Part shown: positions 1-8,764 of the stretch, in pieces | Layout: every line of letters starts with the position of its first letter | How positions within the stretch are numbered: position 1 is the first letter of the stretch | Source: JABCPE02 sp963516475 | GTDB lineage: Bacteria; Bacteroidota; Bacteroidia; Flavobacteriales; Weeksellaceae | Assembly: GCA_963516475.1 (NCBI GenBank) | Contig: CAUQBR010000001.1 | Span: 248,001 to 312,000, forward strand | Direction: 5' to 3' | DNA: 64,000 bases | Translations under genes and position numbers: made by a program | The notes under the pieces: model-generated | Seen by the model: the letters and a program-made list of their open reading frames with translations, nothing else | What the model was told of the DNA's origin: nothing | Database searches by the model: none

Positions 1-1556
1 ACTTTTGGGCTGGATTACAATCTGGGTTTCAGAGACTATGATAACCGAAACTATCACAGCACTTACGAATATCTTTTGAATGGTCAAAAATATCGTTCTG
101 ATGAATTTCAAACGGATCATTTCGGATACACAATCCAAGAAATTTCTACAACATATTCAAATTCAAAGGAAAACAGCTATGCATTTCAAGCTAAATTAAA
201 CTTGAATATGAACCATTATTTTTCGAGAGCAAATGGAGAAAGTGAATTTATCCAAGGAGTACTCACTACACAGCACTCGTTAATAAACTCTGATAATGAG
301 AAGTATATTAACCCTGTTTTAGACCTTTACTTTAATAAAAATCTTGGTCAAAAGATGAAATTGTTCTAAATGCAGTTGGTTCTTTTTTCCGAACCCAAAA
401 TTCCAAATTGGCTAAAGAATGGGTAAAAAATACTGGCGCCAGTGTTTTTGAAAACGATATGAACCTCAGCAACAGGCAATTTAACTCCGTCATAGAACTT
501 GCTCATATTCATACATTTAAGATAGGTAAATTAAACTCTGGATATAGATTTAGCAATGAGAATATTTCTAATGACCTGACCAACCTTGCAGGACATTCTG
601 AGTATCAGGTAAATTATTTCAAGCAATATTTCTACACCGAATTTTCTGGAAAAATAAAAAAACTGATGTATCGTCTGGGTGCTGGGATTACCAATATTAA
701 CAACAAATCCCAATACGAAAGAACAAACGAATGGTCTTTCACTCCCAATCTGATTTTAGGGTATCAATTATCAAAAAACCAAGCTTTACAATTGATAAGC
801 TCTTATAGGCCCAACACTCCTAGTGGCGAGCAGCTGAGCAGCAATATCGTACAACTTGTTCCCAACATAGTAAAGCAGGGAAATCCATACCTAAAACCAG
901 AATACCTATGGAAAAACCAGCTGAAATACTCATTTAACAATAAGTATTTTGACTTTAATATCATTGCCCTCTATAACAATACCCAAAGTGCAATCACGGA
1001 GTATTACTCTTTCGACCACTCTGCCAACCGATATGTTCTAAACTACGAAAATGCAGACCAATACCCCAAAGGAGGTGCCCAGTTTGTGGGAGTTATCAAA
1101 CCATTTGGGAACAATTATCTAAGAATAACCACGCTGCTGGCTCCTATTTGGGAAAAAATTAAAATAAAAGATATAGAAATTAAGAATTCGTACCTGAGCA
1201 ACAGACTTACACTGGTTTCTCAGTACAAGAATTTCACGCTTCAATATCAGTTTAATGTTCCGGTTTTTGCGTTGGATGGTGCATTTTTATACACTAATGA
1301 AAATCAAAACCATCTGTTTTTACAATACAGAAAAAATGGCTGGACTTTCACATCGGGAATGTATTGGATGGGTGTTCCTTCTGAATACAAGTCAAAAAGT
1401 TATAGTAAAAGTTTAGTTGAATTTACAAATCATACTAAAATTCAGAACAATAAGAACATGCTCACTTTTGGAGTTGCTTATGATTTCTCCAAAGGAAAAA
1501 ACAATGAAATCGATAAAAAATTAGAAAACAGCGGAGGAAGCGCTGTTAATTTTTAA
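1..1556 (+). pseudogene. TonB-dependent receptor-like outer-membrane beta-barrel, 5'-truncated by window edge and frameshifted
   Basis: The reading frame is open from the first base, so the gene begins outside the window. Frame 1 runs to a stop at 367-369, and a second frame continues from there to 1556. Joining the frames needs one extra A in the short A run at 350-353; the text then reads on smoothly (GQKDEIVLNAVGSFF). The product has alternating aromatic/polar beta-strand pattern and a GNPYLKPEY motif around 880-905, both typical of the C-terminal barrel of Bacteroidota outer-membrane receptors (OMP_b-brl_3 / TonB-dependent type). No plug domain is visible because the 5' end is missing. 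Substrate is unknown. Either a true pseudogene, a phase-variable gene, or a one-base sequencing error. Confidence 0.75.
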
Positions 1557-1567
1557 ATCTCATCAAT

Positions 1568-1600
1568 AAAAAAAGACACCGAAAATGGTGTCTTTTTTAT
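1568..1600. terminator. Bidirectional rho-independent terminator between receptor and clpC
   Basis: Stem GACACC/GGTGTC (1575-1580 and 1587-1592) with a six-base loop, flanked by an A run on the left and a T run on the right, so it can serve both converging genes. Confidence 0.85.
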
Positions 1601-1612
1601 TTTTGTTTTAAA

Positions 1613-4132
1613 CTATATTTTTGATTTTACTCTTCCTATGAGTGAATCTTTATTTTCATTCACTTCCAAAATCACCGTATCTCCTTCCTGCATTTCTTTG
1701 CTCACCAGCATTTCAGCAAGGATATCTTCTATATATTTTTGGATAGCTCTTTTCAGTGGTCTCGCTCCGAAATCTTTATCCCAGCCTTTCTCTACGATGA
1801 ATTCTTTGGCCTCATCTGTCAGCTCCACTTTATAGTTGAGTTTTTCTAAACGAGAATATAGTTTGCCAAGTTCCAAATCTATTATTCTGTGAATATCCTC
1901 TTTTTGTAAAGCATTAAAGAAAATAATATCATCTATTCTATTAAGAAACTCTGGTGCAAATGCTCTTTTCAGAGCGTTTTCTATCGTGCTTCTTGCTCTG
2001 GCATCAGAAGTGGATTTTTTCGCTGCTGTTCCAAAACCTACTCCATCTCCGAAATCCTTCAAATCTCTTGAACCAATATTAGAAGTTAAGATAATGACTG
2101 TATTTCGGAAATCTACTTTTCTACCCAAAGAATCCGTCACGAAACCTTCATCCAAAATTTGCAATAAAATATTGAATACATCTGGGTGTGCTTTTTCTAT
2201 CTCATCCAAAAGAACCACTGCATAAGGCTTTCTTCTTACGACCTCTGTAAGCTGTCCGCCTTCTTCATAGCCTACATACCCTGGAGGCGCACCCACCAGC
2301 CTAGACACCGCGAATTTCTCCATATATTCGCTCATATCTATTCGGATAAGGGCATCATCAGAGTCAAACAGTTCACGAGCCATCACTTTTGCAAGTTCGG
2401 TTTTTCCTACTCCTGTGCTTCCCAAGAAAATAAATGTTCCTATTGGTTTTTTAGGGTCTTTCAGACCTGCTCTGTTTCTTTGGATAGCACGGACAACTTT
2501 TTTAACGGCTTCTTCCTGCCCGATAACTTTTCCATTGAGCACATTGTCCATTTGTGCCAATTTGTCCAGTTCGTTTTTGCCCACTTTCGTCACAGGAACT
2601 CCACTCATCATAGAAACCACTTCGGCTACATTTTCTTCCGTAACGATTTGTTTTCGCTCCTTGATTTCGTTATCCCATTCCTGCTGTGCAAGGTTTAGCT
2701 CTATCATCAGGCGCTCTTCCTCTTCTTTGTATTTTCTTGCTTCCAAGTAATCTTGGGCCTTCACGGCTTTTTGTTTAAGTTCCTTAACTTCCTCTATTTG
2801 TTGTTCATACGAGGTAATTACCGTAGGAACTTTCATATTTTTGATATAAACACGAGAGCCCGCCTCATCCATCGCATCGAGAGCTTTGTCAGGAAGAAAT
2901 CTGTCTGTGATATACCTTGTAGTAAGATTCACACAGGCTCTGATCGCCTCATCTGTATAAGTCACATTATGATGCTCTTCGTATTTTTCTTTTACTTGAT
3001 TTAGTATTTGGATGGTCTCTTCCACGCTGGTAGGCTCTACCATCACTTTTTGGAAACGACGCTCCAGCGCCCCATCTTTCTCTATATACTGGCGGTATTC
3101 ATCCAAAGTAGTTGCCCCAATGCATTGGATTTCACCTCGCGCCAAAGCAGGTTTGAAAATATTAGAAGCATCCAGACTTCCTGTGGAACTTCCCGCTCCT
3201 ACGATGGTGTGCAATTCATCTATAAATAAAATGACATCTCTATTTTTTTCCAGCTCGGTCATTATGGCTTTCATTCGCTCCTCAAACTGCCCACGATATT
3301 TAGTTCCTGCAACTAAACTCGCCAAATCAAGCGTTACCACTCGTTTGTTATAAAGAACTCTTGAAACTTTTTTCTGATGAATTCTCAGCGCCAAACCTTC
3401 TGCGATTGCAGATTTCCCTACTCCTGGCTCACCGATGAGCAGTGGATTGTTTTTCTTTCTTCGGCTGAGAATCTGGGATACTCTTTCGATTTCGTTTTCA
3501 CGACCAATCACAGGGTCTAATTTCCCTTCTTTAGCCATCGTTGTCAAATCCCTTCCGAAATTATCCAGCGTAGGTGTTTTGCTTTTTCCTGTTCCGATAT
3601 TTCCTGTTGGTTTATTGGTTTGTGGGAATGCAGCATCCTCAGCATCCTCTTCCTCATCATCAAAAGAAGCTTTTGGCAGCTGCCCGCTGTTTTTGAGCAT
3701 TGCTCTATATTCAGCTGCTACGCTTTCATAATCAATATCATACGCCTCCAAAATGTGCGTAGTAGGGTCGTCTATTTTATATAAAATGCCTAACAGAAGA
3801 TGAATAGTATTCACCTCATCAGAACGATACTGCTTACTCTCCAAAGATGCTCTTTTCAAAGAATATTCTGCCAATTTAGTAGGCATAATACTTCTCTCAG
3901 GATTTGAGCTAAAATTATTATTGATGCTGATATTTTCTATCTTTCTACGAATTTGAACCAAATCTGCTTTTAGTGCTTCTAAAATATTTCTTGCAGAATT
4001 CTCCGTGCCGATGATTCCCAGCAAAAAATGTTCTGTATTCAGAAACTCGCTTTTCAGCCTATTTGCTTCAAGTCTACTATGGCGAAGCACCTTATCCATT
4101 CCCTCCGAAAACTTATTTTCCATAATCTTCAT
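1613..4132 (-). CDS. clpC: ClpC-type AAA+ unfoldase, Clp protease ATP-binding subunit
   Basis: Hsp100 unfoldase that feeds proteins to ClpP in the cytoplasm. 839 residues, the normal length for ClpC. Visible in order: double Clp N-domain (about 1-150), an acidic linker (about 155-190), first AAA module with Walker A GEPGVGKS near residue 233, a UVR-like coiled-coil segment with alternating K/E near 447-475, second AAA module with Walker A GSTGVGKT near 570, and the C-terminal D2-small domain. A VGF tripeptide in the second module fits the ClpP-docking loop. The UVR-type middle region argues for ClpC rather than ClpB. The start could be either the ATG at 4132 or the one three codons later (MENKFSEG), which is the more usual ClpC beginning. 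Monocistronic; no adaptor gene is adjacent. Confidence 0.95.
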   Translation of the reverse strand: MKIMENKFSEGMDKVLRHSRLEANRLKSEFLNTEHFLLGIIGTENSARNILEALKADLVQIRRKIENISINNNFSSNPERSIMPTKLAEYSLKRASLESKQYRSDEVNTIHLLLGILYKIDDPTTHILEAYDIDYESVAAEYRAMLKNSGQLPKASFDDEEEDAEDAAFPQTNKPTGNIGTGKSKTPTLDNFGRDLTTMAKEGKLDPVIGRENEIERVSQILSRRKKNNPLLIGEPGVGKSAIAEGLALRIHQKKVSRVLYNKRVVTLDLASLVAGTKYRGQFEERMKAIMTELEKNRDVILFIDELHTIVGAGSSTGSLDASNIFKPALARGEIQCIGATTLDEYRQYIEKDGALERRFQKVMVEPTSVEETIQILNQVKEKYEEHHNVTYTDEAIRACVNLTTRYITDRFLPDKALDAMDEAGSRVYIKNMKVPTVITSYEQQIEEVKELKQKAVKAQDYLEARKYKEEEERLMIELNLAQQEWDNEIKERKQIVTEENVAEVVSMMSGVPVTKVGKNELDKLAQMDNVLNGKVIGQEEAVKKVVRAIQRNRAGLKDPKKPIGTFIFLGSTGVGKTELAKVMARELFDSDDALIRIDMSEYMEKFAVSRLVGAPPGYVGYEEGGQLTEVVRRKPYAVVLLDEIEKAHPDVFNILLQILDEGFVTDSLGRKVDFRNTVIILTSNIGSRDLKDFGDGVGFGTAAKKSTSDARARSTIENALKRAFAPEFLNRIDDIIFFNALQKEDIHRIIDLELGKLYSRLEKLNYKVELTDEAKEFIVEKGWDKDFGARPLKRAIQKYIEDILAEMLVSKEMQEGDTVILEVNENKDSLIGRVKSKI

Positions 4133-4268
4133 AAATTATATTACTAAATTAGTAATTATTCAACAAACAATATCAAATATTTTACCATTTTTTTTGTCTG
4201 ACTTTATGTCATATTTTTATTTTTAAAGTTGTTTAGAAATTTTCTGCCCCGAAATCTGTTATATTTTT

Positions 4269-4276
4269 TATTTTTG
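4269..4276 (+). promoter_or_regulatory. Bacteroidota minus-7 element for sufE operon
   Basis: TATTTTTG matches the Bacteroidota TAnnTTTG minus-7 consensus and ends 10 bases before the sufE start codon. No convincing TTTG minus-33 element at the usual spacing was seen. Confidence 0.5.
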
Positions 4277-4286
4277 CAAAAATCGT

Positions 4287-4709
4287 ATGATGAGTATCAA
4301 GGAAAAACAACAGGAACTAATAGATGATTTTACCTTTCTCTCGGACTGGGAGCAGAAGTATGAATATATCATAGATTTGGGCAAAGAACTAAAAGGTCTT
4401 CCAGAGGAAAAAAAGAAAGAAGATATTTTAATAAAAGGCTGTCAGTCTCAGGTCTGGCTGGATGCCGAACTGCGCGACGGCAAGATTTTTTTCCTTGCTG
4501 ATTCTGACGGAATTTTACCAAAGGGCATTATTTCTCTTCTAGTGGGAGTGTATAGCGGACATACTGCTGAAGAAATTCTGGCGGCTGATTTTGATTTTAT
4601 TTCCAAAATCGGACTGCAGGAATTCCTCTCTCCTTCCAGAGCAAATGGACTTGCCTCAATGATAAAACAAATAAAATTCTACGCTGTAGCTTATCAACTA
4701 AAACCGTGA
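4287..4709 (+). CDS. sufE: SufE-family cysteine desulfurase sulfur acceptor
   Basis: Cytoplasmic sulfur-transfer protein that accepts persulfide from a SufS-type cysteine desulfurase for Fe-S cluster assembly. 140 residues, normal for SufE. The key motif IKGCQSQVWL near residue 50 carries the single acceptor cysteine, followed by DGILPKGIISLLVGVYSG, both diagnostic for the family. An ATG lies one codon before another ATG (4287 and 4290); either could be used. It overlaps the following glycosyltransferase by a GTGA junction, so the two are translationally coupled although functionally unrelated. No other suf gene is in the window. Confidence 0.93.
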   Translation: MMSIKEKQQELIDDFTFLSDWEQKYEYIIDLGKELKGLPEEKKKEDILIKGCQSQVWLDAELRDGKIFFLADSDGILPKGIISLLVGVYSGHTAEEILAADFDFISKIGLQEFLSPSRANGLASMIKQIKFYAVAYQLKP

Positions 4710-5683
4710 CCAAAATACTCGCTTACCGTTTTTCCGCATTTGGTGACATCGCCATGCTGGTGCCCGTTCTCAAAGAGTTTCTTGATGAAAATCCTGATAC
4801 AGAAATCTTGATGGTTTCCAGAAAAAATTTCAAAGATTTATTTGATGGAATTCCAAGACTCAAATTTAAAGGTGTGGATTTAAAGGAATATGAAGGATTT
4901 TTTGGACTAAAAAAACTGTCCAATGAAATCTTGTCTGAATTTCAGCCTGATATGGTCGCTGACTTTCATAATGTCCTCAGATCCAATATTCTCAATTTTT
5001 TCTTTTGGCTGAAAAGACTTCCTATTCATAAAATAGACAAAGGGCGAAAAGAGAAAAAGCAACTCATCAACACCAAAAACCTCAATAAAACCCAACTCAA
5101 AAAAAACACCGAAAGATATGCTGATGTCTTGAGAAAAATGGGATTTTCATTAACGCTTTCGCATCAGCTCAAACCCCTGCAAGGAATAAAAAACGGCATT
5201 GGCTTTGCGCCTTTTGCACAGCATTTTGGGAAAATGCTTCCTTTGGAAAAGTCTTTTGAATTAGCGAAGGAAATTGCCAAAGAAAAACCGCTATTCTTCT
5301 TCGGTGGCGGAAAAAAGGAAGTAGAAATCCTGAGTGAATGGGAAAAACAAATCCCTAATTCAGAATCCCTCGCAGGGAAACTTTCTTTGAAACAAGAATT
5401 AGAAAAAATCTCACAATTAGAACTAATGATTTCTATGGATTCGGCTAATATGCACTTGGCGAGTCTGGTAGGAACTCGCTGTATATCTGTCTGGGGGCAG
5501 ACACATCCTTATGCTGGTTTTCTCGGCTATGGACAAAGCGAAGAAGATATCGTTCAAGTGAGCGACCTTTCCTGCCGACCGTGTTCTGTTTTTGGGAATA
5601 AAGAATGCTATCGCGACGACTGGGCTTGTCTGCATAACATTGACATTAAAAATATATTAAGAAAAATGGAGATTAATAATTAA
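4706..5683 (+). CDS. Glycosyltransferase family 9 (heptosyltransferase-like)
   Basis: Probable lipopolysaccharide-core glycosyltransferase of the heptosyltransferase (GT9) family, acting at the cytoplasmic face of the inner membrane. 325 residues. The N-terminal FSAFGDIAMLVPVL (residues 9-22) is the GT9 G-D-x-x-x-x-x-P loop; the C-terminal nucleotide-sugar domain contains SMDSANMHLASLVGTRCISVWGQ, where the DSANMHLA motif is typical. Starts with GTG at 4706 overlapping the sufE stop by four bases. A C-terminal CRPCSVFGNKEC cysteine cluster is common in Bacteroidota members. The donor sugar cannot be told from sequence. Confidence 0.88.
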   Translation: MTKILAYRFSAFGDIAMLVPVLKEFLDENPDTEILMVSRKNFKDLFDGIPRLKFKGVDLKEYEGFFGLKKLSNEILSEFQPDMVADFHNVLRSNILNFFFWLKRLPIHKIDKGRKEKKQLINTKNLNKTQLKKNTERYADVLRKMGFSLTLSHQLKPLQGIKNGIGFAPFAQHFGKMLPLEKSFELAKEIAKEKPLFFFGGGKKEVEILSEWEKQIPNSESLAGKLSLKQELEKISQLELMISMDSANMHLASLVGTRCISVWGQTHPYAGFLGYGQSEEDIVQVSDLSCRPCSVFGNKECYRDDWACLHNIDIKNILRKMEINN

Positions 5684-5696
5684 TCTCCATTTTTTA
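5662..5696 (+). terminator. Terminator overlapping the stop codon of the GT9 gene
   Basis: A perfect 12-bp stem (AATGGAGATTAA at 5665-5676 against 5680-5691) with a three-base loop followed by T6. The stop codon sits inside the right arm. Confidence 0.85.
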
Positions 5697-5716
5697 TTTG
5701 TTATCAAATCCCAAAA

Positions 5717-6280
5717 CTAGAAGAATTTACCTCTGTGTCTCATATTAGGATTATGCATGTGTTTCTGCATGTTTGGCTTTTTCATTTGCTCTTTCATCGT
5801 TCTGATGTGCTCTGTAAGCATTCCAGCTGTGTCTAGTTTTTGAGCATCATTCAGCAATCTCTGAGCATCTGTTTTGTTCCCTCTAGAAAGTGCTGCAATC
5901 GCCAAATTAAACTTCGCCAAAGCTCTATCATGTTTCATGCTCATTCCATACTCAAGAGCTGTTTTCATCAGTCCTTCTGCTTTCAATGGATTTTCAGCAT
6001 ATGTAAGCCCCAGCATATAGTGATAATATCCATATTGGCTTCTGTGCAGCTGTGTTTTATAGTCTTTAATATTAGAAAGCAGCTTAGCAACTTCATCTAT
6101 TTTCTGATCTCTCATCTTCCAGAGGGATAAAAGAATATATTCATTCTTAAAAAACAATATAACAGGAACTATTGATAGAACTACGCATACTATCCCCCAG
6201 CCTACTTGTCTGTTGAACATCAGGAATATTCCTCCTACTACCATTAGTCCTGCAATCACTAATTTTATGTATTTATTCAT
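5717..6280 (-). CDS. Membrane-anchored TPR-like protein (DUF2892-like), function unknown
   Basis: 187 residues. Two hydrophobic segments at the N-terminus (about residues 5-22 and 27-46) form a short membrane hairpin. The cytoplasmic part has helix-turn-helix repeats with A/L/Y periodicity (for example YHYMLGLTYAE, LAKFNLAIAALSRGN, DAQRLLNDAQKL) that look like two or three TPR units. The C-terminus is rich in M, H, K and N (MKKPNMQKHMHNPNM). I recognise this arrangement as common in flavobacteria but know no function. It is transcribed alone, convergent with the GT9 gene and divergent from the NfeD/flotillin pair. Confidence 0.8.
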   Translation of the reverse strand: MNKYIKLVIAGLMVVGGIFLMFNRQVGWGIVCVVLSIVPVILFFKNEYILLSLWKMRDQKIDEVAKLLSNIKDYKTQLHRSQYGYYHYMLGLTYAENPLKAEGLMKTALEYGMSMKHDRALAKFNLAIAALSRGNKTDAQRLLNDAQKLDTAGMLTEHIRTMKEQMKKPNMQKHMHNPNMRHRGKFF

Positions 6281-6479
6281 AATCTATTTTTGAGTTGCAA
6301 ATTTAATGATTATTTTAATATTCTCTAAATTTAGTTCAAAAATAGAAAAACATAAAGTCATCAAAATTTCATCTTTTCTTTATTTCTCCTCTTTAAAAAT
6401 TTTATCATAAAAAACCTATTTTATTTTTTTATAATTAAATTAAAAATTGTATTTTTAGGAAATCTTAAATTTTAGATAA

Positions 6480-7049
6480 ATGTTTGATTTTTTAGAAAAT
6501 TTAGATGTTCTACATCGTTATTTTTGGTATGTAGCATTGTTCAGCAGTTTGATATTTGTGGTTCAGGCTGTACTCACTTTCATTGGCAGTGACAGCACGG
6601 ATGGCACAGCGCCTGATTTTGATGGAGATTTTGATGGTGTCGATGCACCTTTTCAGCTTTTCTCGCTGAGAAATCTTACCAATTTCCTACTCGGTTTTGG
6701 CTGGGCTGGTGTTGCTTTTTACCCAATGATAGAAAACAAATTTTTACTTACCATTCTTGCAGCTGTTGTGGGAGCTGGTTTTGTATTGATTTTCTTTTTA
6801 ATTATTAAACAACTACTTAAATTATCTGAAGACAATACTTTTAAAATCAATGATTTAAAAAATAAAACAGGCGAAGTCTATCTCAAAATTCCTGCTCAGA
6901 GCCTTGGGAAAGGGAAAGTTCTTATTTCGCTGAAGGGAACCAATCATGAACTCTATGCGATAACTAACTCTGAGACAGATATTTTGTCTGGCGAACTTAT
7001 AAAAGTAGTGGATATAAAAGATGAAATTTTAATTGTAGAAAAAATTTAA
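6480..7049 (+). CDS. NfeD-like/OB-fold membrane protein paired with flotillin
   Basis: 189 residues with membrane helices at about 15-38, 65-90 and 92-112, an acidic Asp-rich loop (about 40-58) and a small C-terminal soluble domain (about 120-189) with the beta-rich pattern of an NfeD/OB fold (KTGEVYLKIPAQSLGKGKVLI). Such proteins are encoded next to flotillins (YqiJ/YqiK, NfeD/FloT pairs) and are thought to act with them in membrane microdomains. The flotillin gene begins 11 bases downstream in the same orientation, which supports the pairing. The exact family name was not verified. Confidence 0.82.
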   Translation: MFDFLENLDVLHRYFWYVALFSSLIFVVQAVLTFIGSDSTDGTAPDFDGDFDGVDAPFQLFSLRNLTNFLLGFGWAGVAFYPMIENKFLLTILAAVVGAGFVLIFFLIIKQLLKLSEDNTFKINDLKNKTGEVYLKIPAQSLGKGKVLISLKGTNHELYAITNSETDILSGELIKVVDIKDEILIVEKI

Positions 7050-7060
7050 AGTAAAATTAT

Positions 7061-8602
7061 ATGAGCCCATTTATTATTATTGTAGCATTAGTTTTTGTGC
7101 TTTTTGTAACTCTTGTTTCTCTTATTTCGCGTTACAAGAGATGTCCTTCGGACAAAATTTTGGTAATTTATGGAAAAACTGGCGGAAGTTCTGCGAGATG
7201 TATCCATGGTGGCGGTGCATTCGTGTGGCCTGTCATTCAAGACTTTGCATACCTTGATTTAAAGCCGATTTCCATCGAAGCCAATCTTACCAACGCCCTT
7301 TCACGCCAGAATATTCGTGTGGATGTGCCGTGCCGATTTACCATCGCTATTTCCACTGAAACAGACACGATGGGAAATGCCGCTGAAAGACTTTTAGGGC
7401 TTTCGCCAGAGCAGATTCAGGAGCTTTCTAAAGATATTCTTTTTGGGCAACTTCGTTTGGTGATTGCTACGATGACCATTGAGGAAATCAACTCTGACCG
7501 AGATAAATTCCTTGAAAATATTTCTAAAAATGTAGATACAGAACTTAAAAAAATAGGTCTAAAACTCATCAATGTCAATGTAACCGATATCAAAGACGAG
7601 TCTGGCTACATCGAAGCTTTAGGGAAAGAAGCTGCTGCGAAAGCGATTAACGAAGCTAAAATCTCCGTTGCTGAACAAGAAAAAATCGGGGAAACAGGTA
7701 AAGCTGAGGCCGACAGAGAAAAAGATGTACAAATCGCGGAAACCAACAGAGACAGAGATGTAAAAATTGCAATTACTCAAAAAGACAGAGAAATCAGCAT
7801 CGCATCCGCTGTGAAAGATGAGTCCATCGGTAAAGCCGAAGCTGAAAAGGAATCAAGAATTGCGACTTCACTTGCAAATTCCCTTGCCGTAAAAGGGGAA
7901 AACGAAGCGAAAATAACCATCGCTAATTCCGATGCACAGAGAAGAGAAAAAGAAGCCGAAGCTCTCAAAATAGCAATCACAGCAGAGAAAGTTCAGGCAG
8001 CAAAAGCCCTTGAGGAATCTTATTTAGCCGAACAAAAAGCGGAAGCTGCGAGAGCCGAAAGAGAGCGTTCTACACAAAATGCCAACATCGTAGTTCCTGC
8101 GGAAATCTCCAGACAAAAAGCCATCATCGACGCAGAAGCGGAAGCTGAAAAAATCAGACTAAAAGCTAAAGGGGAAGCCGATGCTATCTATCTAAAAATG
8201 GAAGCTGAAGCGAAAGGTCTCCTTGAAATCCTTACAAAACAGGCAGAAGGTTATGACCAAGTGGTAAAAGCTGCCGGTGGAGATACCAACTCAGCGTTCC
8301 AATTACTGCTTATTGAAAAACTTCCTGAATTGGTTAAAACTCAAGTGGAAGCCGTTAAAAATATTAAAATTGATAAGGTTACAGTTTGGGACAGTGGGAA
8401 CAATCCTGACGGGAACACTTCCACGGCTAATTTCGTTTCAGGAATGATGAAAACCGTGCCGCCTCTGAATGATTTATTCAATATGGCTGGGCTTAATCTT
8501 CCTGAATATCTAAAAGGAAAAAGCGAAGTTCCTCATCAAGAGCCAAAGACAAAAAATGAGGAAATCATCATTGAAAATAATGAACCTGAAGAGGAAATTT
8601 AA
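7061..8602 (+). CDS. Flotillin / YqiK-family SPFH-domain protein
   Basis: 513 residues, typical for bacterial flotillins. An N-terminal membrane helix (residues 3-22) is followed by an SPFH (band 7) domain to about residue 200, then a long Ala/Glu/Lys-rich coiled coil (about 190-390) with repeated EAE and AEAEAEKIR patterns, and a C-terminal conserved region ending in an acidic tail rich in E. Flotillins scaffold ordered lipid domains in the inner membrane. Second gene of a two-gene operon with the NfeD-like protein. Confidence 0.93.
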   Translation: MSPFIIIVALVFVLFVTLVSLISRYKRCPSDKILVIYGKTGGSSARCIHGGGAFVWPVIQDFAYLDLKPISIEANLTNALSRQNIRVDVPCRFTIAISTETDTMGNAAERLLGLSPEQIQELSKDILFGQLRLVIATMTIEEINSDRDKFLENISKNVDTELKKIGLKLINVNVTDIKDESGYIEALGKEAAAKAINEAKISVAEQEKIGETGKAEADREKDVQIAETNRDRDVKIAITQKDREISIASAVKDESIGKAEAEKESRIATSLANSLAVKGENEAKITIANSDAQRREKEAEALKIAITAEKVQAAKALEESYLAEQKAEAARAERERSTQNANIVVPAEISRQKAIIDAEAEAEKIRLKAKGEADAIYLKMEAEAKGLLEILTKQAEGYDQVVKAAGGDTNSAFQLLLIEKLPELVKTQVEAVKNIKIDKVTVWDSGNNPDGNTSTANFVSGMMKTVPPLNDLFNMAGLNLPEYLKGKSEVPHQEPKTKNEEIIIENNEPEEEI

Positions 8603-8607
8603 AAATA

Positions 8608-8645
8608 AAAAAATCCAGTAAAAAAAATATACTGGATTTTTTTAT
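8608..8645 (+). terminator. Terminator after flotillin
   Basis: Stem AAATCCAGTA (8611-8620) / TACTGGATTT (8630-8639) followed by a run of T. Confidence 0.85.
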
Positions 8646-8752
8646 GCAATTTTATTAACATTCTTAAAACTTATAATTAATTGATTTATAATTGTTTGTT
8701 GTAATTTATAGTTACTTTTCAACATTGCGTAGAATTTTGAGAGTTTAATCTT

Positions 8753-8760
8753 TATCTTTG
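8753..8760 (+). promoter_or_regulatory. Minus-7 element abutting dnaB start (leaderless candidate)
   Basis: TATCTTTG fits TAnnTTTG and lies only four bases before the dnaB ATG at 8765. With a transcription start a few bases past the element, the mRNA would begin at or almost at the start codon. Confidence 0.55.
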
Positions 8761-8764
8761 TCCC

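Noticed and set aside
2186..2698. A 170-codon plus-strand open frame inside clpC
   Set aside because: It lies antisense within a strongly conserved gene, has cysteine/phenylalanine-heavy nonsense composition and no family resemblance; it is a shadow frame.
7620..8240. Ala/Glu-rich repeats in the flotillin gene as a tandem DNA repeat
   Set aside because: The periodicity is at protein level (coiled coil); DNA copies differ, so it is not a repeat element.
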